Source: Mauremys mutica
Lineage: Eukaryota; Chordata; Testudines; Geoemydidae
DNA length: 64,000 bases
Direction of reading: 5' to 3'
Assembly: GCF_020497125.1 (NCBI RefSeq)
Contig: NC_059072.1
Span: 77,755,697 to 77,819,696 of the forward strand
Under the pieces are notes generated by a model that worked only from the letters and a program-made list of their open reading frames with translations, was not told the DNA's origin and searched no databases. Both the position numbers and the translations under genes were made by a program. Shown in pieces: positions 58,307 to 64,000 of the stretch (the first letter of the stretch is position 1; each line of letters opens with the position of its first letter).

Positions 58307-59852
58307 GTTTTAGGGCATATTTTCAAAAGTGTCTAAATCACAAGAGCCTAACTAGATTAGACAAATCACTAGAAAATATGCTGCAGGGATCCATCCTTCA
58401 CTGACAAGAAGATGAACTAGATATGACCTATTCAGTCTTGTCAATCTCTAATTTCTGTGTCTGACTTGTATGTGGTGCTACATAATTTGCTTTATCCTCT
58501 TCTTAGGTCCAGCTGTTGCATATGAGAAATCCACTTGCCAGGTATTATGAGAGACAGAAATGCCCTTGGCTGTGCTGTTATCAACTGACCTCGAAACTTT
58601 TAAAACAGTAGAGTCAAAACACTACTGTCTGTTTCACTGCATTGGAGGTCAGATTTTCTAACTTATTTACAGTCATTCACTTGTATATTGAGGCCCTGAT
58701 CTTTCACTCCTTGCTCAGGCAACACCCCTATTAGCTTCATTAAAAGGATGCACGAATACACTCTGCACGTGAATTTATTTCTGTCCGGATATTATATGGA
58801 GATTCCTGTTGCAGAATCTCTTTTAATTTTATGTAAAGTGAAGTGAGAGAAGGATATGGTAACTGTTTCAATGTAGGATTGTCTTGCTTTGTGCATATAA
58901 AGAGGCTAAGGATTTAATGTATTTTATGATGCATTAGTTTCCTGTTTATAAAGAAATTCTGTTTGTGACATGGTACTGATCAAGTGGAAGGCTACGCACA
59001 ACCCTGAAATCAGTAGAATACCATGGAATTTAAATTGAACAGTTACAATTATAACACAACGGAAGTATGAGCCTCTGCCTGAGATACTTTTAGGTGTAAT
59101 TCAGTACACTGAATTTTAATGCCTTCTCAGTTCAGGCCTCATCTAACTACAGAACTGTCGATGCAATCAGCAGCTACAACTCAGCCCTAATTGTTTAATT
59201 CAACAGTTCACTTTATAAAGCTTTTCTAATTTGTGGACATAATTGTCCATTTCCTCAAGATGCATCAAATATCTTATGCAACTTTCATCCGGTCTGTAGC
59301 TGATCTAATAGGACAAAACCATGTAAATATTTTCATAAGTAAGTAAGACAAATGTCAGTCATGCTGCTTAGTGCAGGATTGGAAGGAGCTTGGATATTAT
59401 AGTGATTAGTGTGGTAAAAGAACCTATATAGGACTGGATATAATCCAGTTTGCTGTTATTCATTGGGTCATATTATTCATTCGAATAGAACTGGTTGAAA
59501 AGATTTGAAAACGTTGTTATTTTCTCTTTCAGCTAAAAAAAATATAGTGGCAGCAGAAATTATTGATCAGATTGTTAGAAAGCATGTGGACAGCCACCAG
59601 TTTATTTAGGAAAATGTTTGCAAATCACATCATCTTCACAGATTTGGCAAGAATAATGTATTGTCTGAAAATCCGTACCAGAGGTGAATTTAAAATATAA
59701 CAACAAAAAATAAAACTTTTATCTTAGTCAGGAGTAGAAAATGCTGTATAAATTAGATGACTAATCACCTACCATAAATACTGAAAGTTAATAGTGTGTG
59801 AACACTTGTTCATAGAAGCTATTTAGTGAATACTTATAAATAACAAAGAGAC
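58307..59852. other. 1.5 kb without recognisable feature
   Basis: AT-rich. No gene or named repeat. Confidence 0.45.
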
Positions 59853-60033
59853 AAGGTGAGTGATGTAATCTTTTATTGGACCAGTTTCTGTTGGTGAGAA
59901 AGACAAGCTTTCGAGCTTACACAGAGCTCTTCTTCTTCTCGCTCACCAGCAGAAGTTGGTCCAATAAAAGCTATTACCTCACCCACCTTGTCGTTCTCCT
60001 ATCCTGGGACCGACATGGCTACAACACTGCATA
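59853..60033. mobile_element. PLE-like foldback element
   Basis: Left arm AAGGTGAGTGATGTAATCTT, TTATTGGACCAGTTTCTGTT, CAAGCTTTCGAGC; inverted right arm AGAAGTTGGTCCAATAAAAG, CTCACCCACCTTGTC, GGGACCGACATGGCTACAAC. Same structure as 51878-52022. The CGAAAGCTT-AATAAA-GAC.GGCTAC order is like the PLE tail at 42223, so I place it with Penelope-like elements. Confidence 0.72.
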
Positions 60034-60594
60034 TATGGATAACACATTCAGAGAAATCCAGATCAATTTGCAAATGGTTCACAAACAGAAGAAAGGCCAG
60101 AATTCTTCATATAAAGTGTTTGTAATAAATAATTCTGCCAATGCTTATGTGGACAACATCATCAACATCATCACACTCATAAATGTCATTTATTTGAATA
60201 ATGTCATTTCCTATTTTAAAGTTTGCCCTAGTTCTGCAAACCCATATATCTACTCTTCATTTTAAGCACTTGAGTACTGCTACTGAAATGCACAGGACTA
60301 CACCTGTGTTTAGAATGAAAACTGTGGCCTGGTCTACACTACGCATTTAAACCAATTTTAGGAGCATTAAACCGATTTAACGCCGCACCCGTCCACACTA
60401 CGAGGCCCTTTATATCGATATAAAGGGCTCTTTAAATTGGTTTCTGTACTCCTCCCCAACGAGAGGAGTAGTGCTAAAATCAGTATTACCATATCGGATT
60501 AGGGTTAGTGTGGCCGCAAATCAACAGTATTGGCCTCTGGGTGGTATCCCACAGTGCACCACTGTGACCACTCTGGACAGCAATCTGAACTCGG

Positions 60595-60846
60595 ATGCAG
60601 TGGCCAGGTAGACAGGAAAAGCCCCGCGAACTTACATGGACCGTACGGGAGATACTGGATCTGATCGCTGTATGGGGAGACAAATCTGTTCTATCAGAGC
60701 TCCGTTACAGAAGACGAAGTGACAAAACGTTTGAAAAAAAATCTCCAGGCTATGATACAGAGTCCACAGCACAGTGCTGCGTGACAAGCGTAACGGAAAG
60801 CCAAAGAATCAAATGGACGCTCATGGAGGGAGGGAGGAGGTACTGA
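60595..60846 (+). pseudogene. Myb/SANT-like domain remnant
   Basis: The frame shows LTWTVREILDLIAVWGDK and SVLSELRYRRRSDKTFEKK, which fits the start of a Myb/SANT-like DNA-binding domain of the kind in Harbinger second proteins and vertebrate MSANTD/ZSCAN relatives (W...E...DLIAVWG). It soon loses the pattern and stops at 60846; the third helix is degenerate (TESTAQCCV for the usual TATQCRVK). It would not make a complete domain. Turtle genomes carry many longer relatives by my recollection. Confidence 0.65.
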
Positions 60847-61353
60847 GGACTCCAGCTATCCCACAGTCCACAGCAGTCTCCGAAAAGCATTTGCATTCTT
60901 GGCTGAGCTCCCAATGCCTGTAGGGTCTAACACATTGTCCAGGGTGGTTCAGGGTATAGCTCGTCAATTTACCCCCTTCCGCCCACCCCCTAACCCCCAT
61001 GAAAGAAAAGGGAAAAAAATCGTTTCTTGACTTTTTTCAATGTCACCCTATGTCTACTGAATGCTGCTGGTAGATGCGATGCTGCGGCAGTGAAGAGCAG
61101 TATCCGCTCCTCTTCCCTCCCCGGTGGCAGACGGTACAATATGCTTGATAGCTGCTGAATACCATCATCTGCCCGTGAGTGCTCCTGGCTGGCCTCCGGT
61201 GAGGCTGGCCAGGGGCGCCTGGGTAAAAATAAGAATGATTCCCGGTCATTCCCAGTAGATGGTACAGAACCACTGGTAACTGTCCTCATCATAGCAACTG
61301 GGGGCTGAGCTTCATCAGCCCCCTCCCTTTCATGTGTAAAGAAAAGCTTCTGT

Positions 61354-61500
61354 ACTGCCTGGACTATCATAGCAGCGGGATGCTGGGCTCCTCTCCCCCA
61401 CACCGTTTAATGTCCTGCCTGTACTCTCATAGCAGCGGGATGCTGGGCTCCTCTCCCCCACACCACTTAATGTCCTGCCTGGACTATCATAGCATCTGGA
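61354..61500 (+). repeat. 60-bp tandem repeat
   Basis: Nearly three copies of a unit with CTATCATAGCAGCGGGATGC and GGGCTCCTCTCCCCCACACC; the period is exactly 60 bp (61363, 61423, 61483). A 60-bp period keeps a 20-codon frame in step, but no coding evidence supports translation. Confidence 0.88.
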
Positions 61501-62489
61501 GGCTGCCTTCCCCTCATTTTATCTCACTAAAAAGTCACTGTTTCTTATTCCTGCATTCTTTATTACTTCATGACACAAATGGGGGGGGGGGGGACACTGC
61601 CACGGTAGCCCAGGAAGGTTGGGGAAGGAGGGAAGCAACAGGTGGGGTTGTTGCAGGGGCACCCCCCGTGTATGGCATGCAGCTCATCATTTCTGCGGGG
61701 TCTGACACGGAGCAGCCGTGCTCTCTGGTTCTCTGATACACTGGTTCTCTAGTACACTAGCCCCATATTCTAGGCAGGACTGATTCTATTTTTAGATACC
61801 ATAAAGGAGGGATTGACTCGGGGAGTCATTCCCATTTTTCTCTTTGCACCCCCGGCCGACCTCAGCCAAGGGCACCCATGACAGCAGCAGCCAGTACAGA
61901 ACGACAGATAACTGTCATCTCATTGCCAATTTACAATGGCAGCAGACGGTACAGAACGACTGATAACCATCTCTGCTATCATGCAAAAGCAAATGAATGC
62001 TGCTGTGTAGCACTGCTGTATCGCCTCTGTCAGCGGCATCCAGTACACATACAGTGACAGTGACAAAAGGCAAAACAGGCTCCATGGTTGCCATGCTATG
62101 GCATCTGCCAGGGCAATCCAGGGAAAAAGGGCACAAAATGATTGTCTGATGTTGCTTTCCCGGAGGAAGGAATGACTGACGACATTTACCGAGAACCACC
62201 CGCAACAATGATTTTTGCCCCATCAGGCACTGGGATCTCAACCCAGAATTCCAAGGGCGGGGGGACTGCGGGAACTATGGGATAGCTACGGAATAGCTAC
62301 CCACAGTGCAACGCTCCAGAAATCGACACTAGCCTCGGACCATGGACGCACACCGCCGAATTAATGTGCTTAGTGTGGCCGCGTGCACTTGACTTTATAC
62401 AATCTGTTTTACAAAACCGGTTTATGTAAAATCGGAATAATCCCGTAGTGTAGACGTACCCCGTGTGCAAATGTTTTCAGGACTGAGGA

Positions 62490-62615
62490 TATATTGTGCA
62501 GTGATTACAACATGGGAATGTGGGAGTCAGGTGCACTCCTTCACTCTATTCCATACTCTGCCACTGACTTGCCACATTACTTTGGGCAATTCACTTGCAG
62601 TCTGATCCTGCACCC
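62490..62615 (+). repeat. MIR-like SINE
   Basis: AATGTGGGAGTCAGGTGCACTC, TCTGCCACTGACTTGCC and TTTGGGCAATTCACTTGC match the MIR core. Confidence 0.75.
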
Positions 62616-63188
62616 ACCATGGTCAATCAATTTCTTTTACCAGTTTAGCTTGTTTCACTCAGGTGGATGGGGGTGGAATAAACTATCCAGGTAAAAGGTT
62701 TGCTGGTATAAACTCTGTCCACACTAGGAGTGCATTGCCAGTGTTCCTATGCTAGTAAAGTGCTCCTCAAGTAGATGTGGCCTTGATTAATTGATGTATA
62801 TAAAGCATTGAACTCTTTCATTGAAAGGTGCTATGTAAATACAAAATATGATTATTATTATTATTATGCAAAGCAATATTCTATTTTCAAGAGTGATGCT
62901 TTCATTTCTGTATCCATTGGGTTTCTACTTAAGTTATCTATGTTGCAAATTATTGTTTTCTCATATTTGCTGTTGTGACGTCTTTTTATTACCAAATTGT
63001 CTATACTGTAATGTTTGCTTTTTAATCCCTAAGGATTTTCTTGAATGCTGTACATTCATTCATGCATAGGTGCTGAATCCATGGGTGCTAGTACTTCTGC
63101 CTGCTATGGCAAAGGAGTAGAAAGAAGAATGAGCATGAAAAAAGAGTTATTAAATTAAGTAAAGGAAAAAGCTTAACTAAATCAAATC
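62616..63188. other. No gene; ATT microsatellite
   Basis: ATT repeats at 62850-62866. The rest is unassigned. Confidence 0.5.
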
Positions 63189-63345
63189 AGTGGTTCCCAA
63201 GTTTATCCATACTGTGACCCCTAGTTACAATAAAAAAAATTGGGAGCCCCCTTACATAAGTTTTGGGACTCTCCATATAGCCATAAAGAAAGGGGCATGA
63301 TTGAGGTCCCCTGAAACATGATGGCCATCCCTGGTTGAGAACATA
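63189..63345. mobile_element. hAT-type MITE, incomplete
   Basis: Left end CAGTGGTTCCCAAGTTT; right end CATCCCTGGTTGAGAAC. These are typical hAT-like termini, but no matching target duplication was found. Confidence 0.6.
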
Positions 63346-64000
63346 TTGGTCTGTCCAAGCTGAAGATCTCAGCATAATCTTACTTATCTGAGAACATTTC
63401 TTTCCAGCAATAGAGACATGCTGCATTTCTGTTGTGCACAGATGAAATATTCCTTAGTATTTTTAGCTCAAAAATCTTTCCACAGCTCTCTGATGTTTAA
63501 ATAACTAGCTGAAGTGAAATTGTCTCTCAAATACAAAGAAAATAACAGCACAATTATCTGAGAGACTTACGAAGGTAGCAGGAGAGACAAAGTATAGTGT
63601 ATTCAAAACTTTCACAATGTGCCCTCCAGTTCCTCCTGAAGTGATACAATTTAACCAATGGCATATGAGACAGCGCATGTTACTTACAATTATCATATGT
63701 GAGGGGAAATTGAGGCATATCTACATGCATGTCTGAATACCATGGGAAAGAGTGGAATTCACGCAACTGAATTCAGGCAGATTTAATTTCTCCTTCTCAA
63801 GAACTTTAGATGATCATTCTCATCTGTTCAATCCAACAACGATTTAAGAGTTCTGTTAAAGTAACAGTTTTTCACAGCTCTTTCAGTTTACCAAACAGTA
63901 TCAAAGCATGACCTGTCGGGGTTGGGGAGAGAGAGGAATGTATATATATATGGTGGTACACAGCAAAGATATTATCCACTCCTCCTCACCCACACACACA
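63346..64000. other. No recognisable feature
   Basis: TATA repeat at 63940-63952 and a CACACA repeat at the window edge. No gene seen. Confidence 0.45.

Larger units (their letters stand above)
60327..62462. mobile_element. Large Harbinger-like non-autonomous element
   Basis: 2.14 kb with ends GCCTGGTCTACACTACGC and GTAGTGTAGACGTACCCC, and GTG at both flanks (60324-60326 and 62463-62465). Subterminal parts on both sides carry AAACCGATTTAA / AAACCGGTTTATG and TTAGTGTGGCCGC (60508 on the left, 62370 on the right). A 24-bp perfect palindrome lies at 60405-60428, and a 60-bp tandem repeat at 61354-61500. It holds the remnant reading frame at 60595-60846. I see no transposase domain. Confidence 0.75.

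Noticed and set aside
60990..61736. Open frames of 130-137 codons on both strands inside the Harbinger-like element
   Set aside because: No recognisable domain; the plus-strand one simply follows the 60-bp tandem repeat and low-complexity sequence.
55000..64000. Neurotensin gene (NTS), the expected neighbour upstream of RASSF9 in mammals
   Set aside because: No open segment encodes a neurotensin-like peptide; the distance in human is larger than the 9.4 kb available here, so it probably lies beyond the window.

Overview
This window looks like non-avian sauropsid nuclear DNA, most probably from a turtle. The grounds are a vertebrate-type RASSF9 gene with a 25.65 kb intron, many CR1 LINEs, Penelope-like element (PLE) tails, several hAT and Harbinger-type non-autonomous DNA transposons, and large solo LTRs of types I associate with turtle genomes. 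The species call is inference; nothing in the window is bacterial or viral-genomic.

The only host protein-coding gene I can support is RASSF9, on the minus strand. Its last exon lies at 27610-28885 and carries nearly the whole protein. A 47-nt first coding exon lies at 54539-54585. The two join through a GT-AG intron in phase 2 to give 440 codons. The intron is packed with transposable elements. No other host gene was found in 55-64 kb or 10-27 kb.

Region by region. 1-7.6 kb is a nest. A full-looking but dead CR1 LINE (+) carries a hAT-type MITE (944-1270, 8-bp duplication) and, in its 3' tail, a complete Gypsy/Metaviridae LTR retrotransposon (2983-7588, minus). The Gypsy LTRs differ at one position in 193, the gag-pol frame is open, and the 5-bp CCTGA duplication is exact, so it is young. 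8.0-10.4 kb (minus) holds a nearly intact multi-domain protein gene of an uncharacterised family. It has two in-frame stop codons, N-terminal CxxC pairs and a layout that fits a DDE/D transposase with a CxxC...H insert. Four copies of ATTGCATCAT lie just upstream. 13-24.6 kb holds a 313-bp palindromic hAT MITE, a CR1 relic, a Tigger-like MITE, two solo LTRs of different families and further MITEs. 24.6-27.6 kb is mostly unannotated with foldback MITEs.

31-54 kb is the RASSF9 intron. It contains CR1 relics, hAT elements with clear 8-bp duplications (34368-35052, 37677-39232, 39904-40026, 41158-41421, 42703-42980), a solo LTR split by one of these, and a PLE 3' end with a GIY-YIG endonuclease reading frame split by another. 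MIR- and L2-like relics make up much of the rest. 55-64 kb, upstream of RASSF9, has MITEs, a PLE-like foldback and a 2.1 kb Harbinger-like element (60327-62462) with a decayed Myb/SANT-like reading frame.

The best candidates for something new are the 8.3-10.0 kb putative transposase family with its upstream element cluster, and the recently inserted Gypsy element. Family names here rest on motif recognition without database searches.
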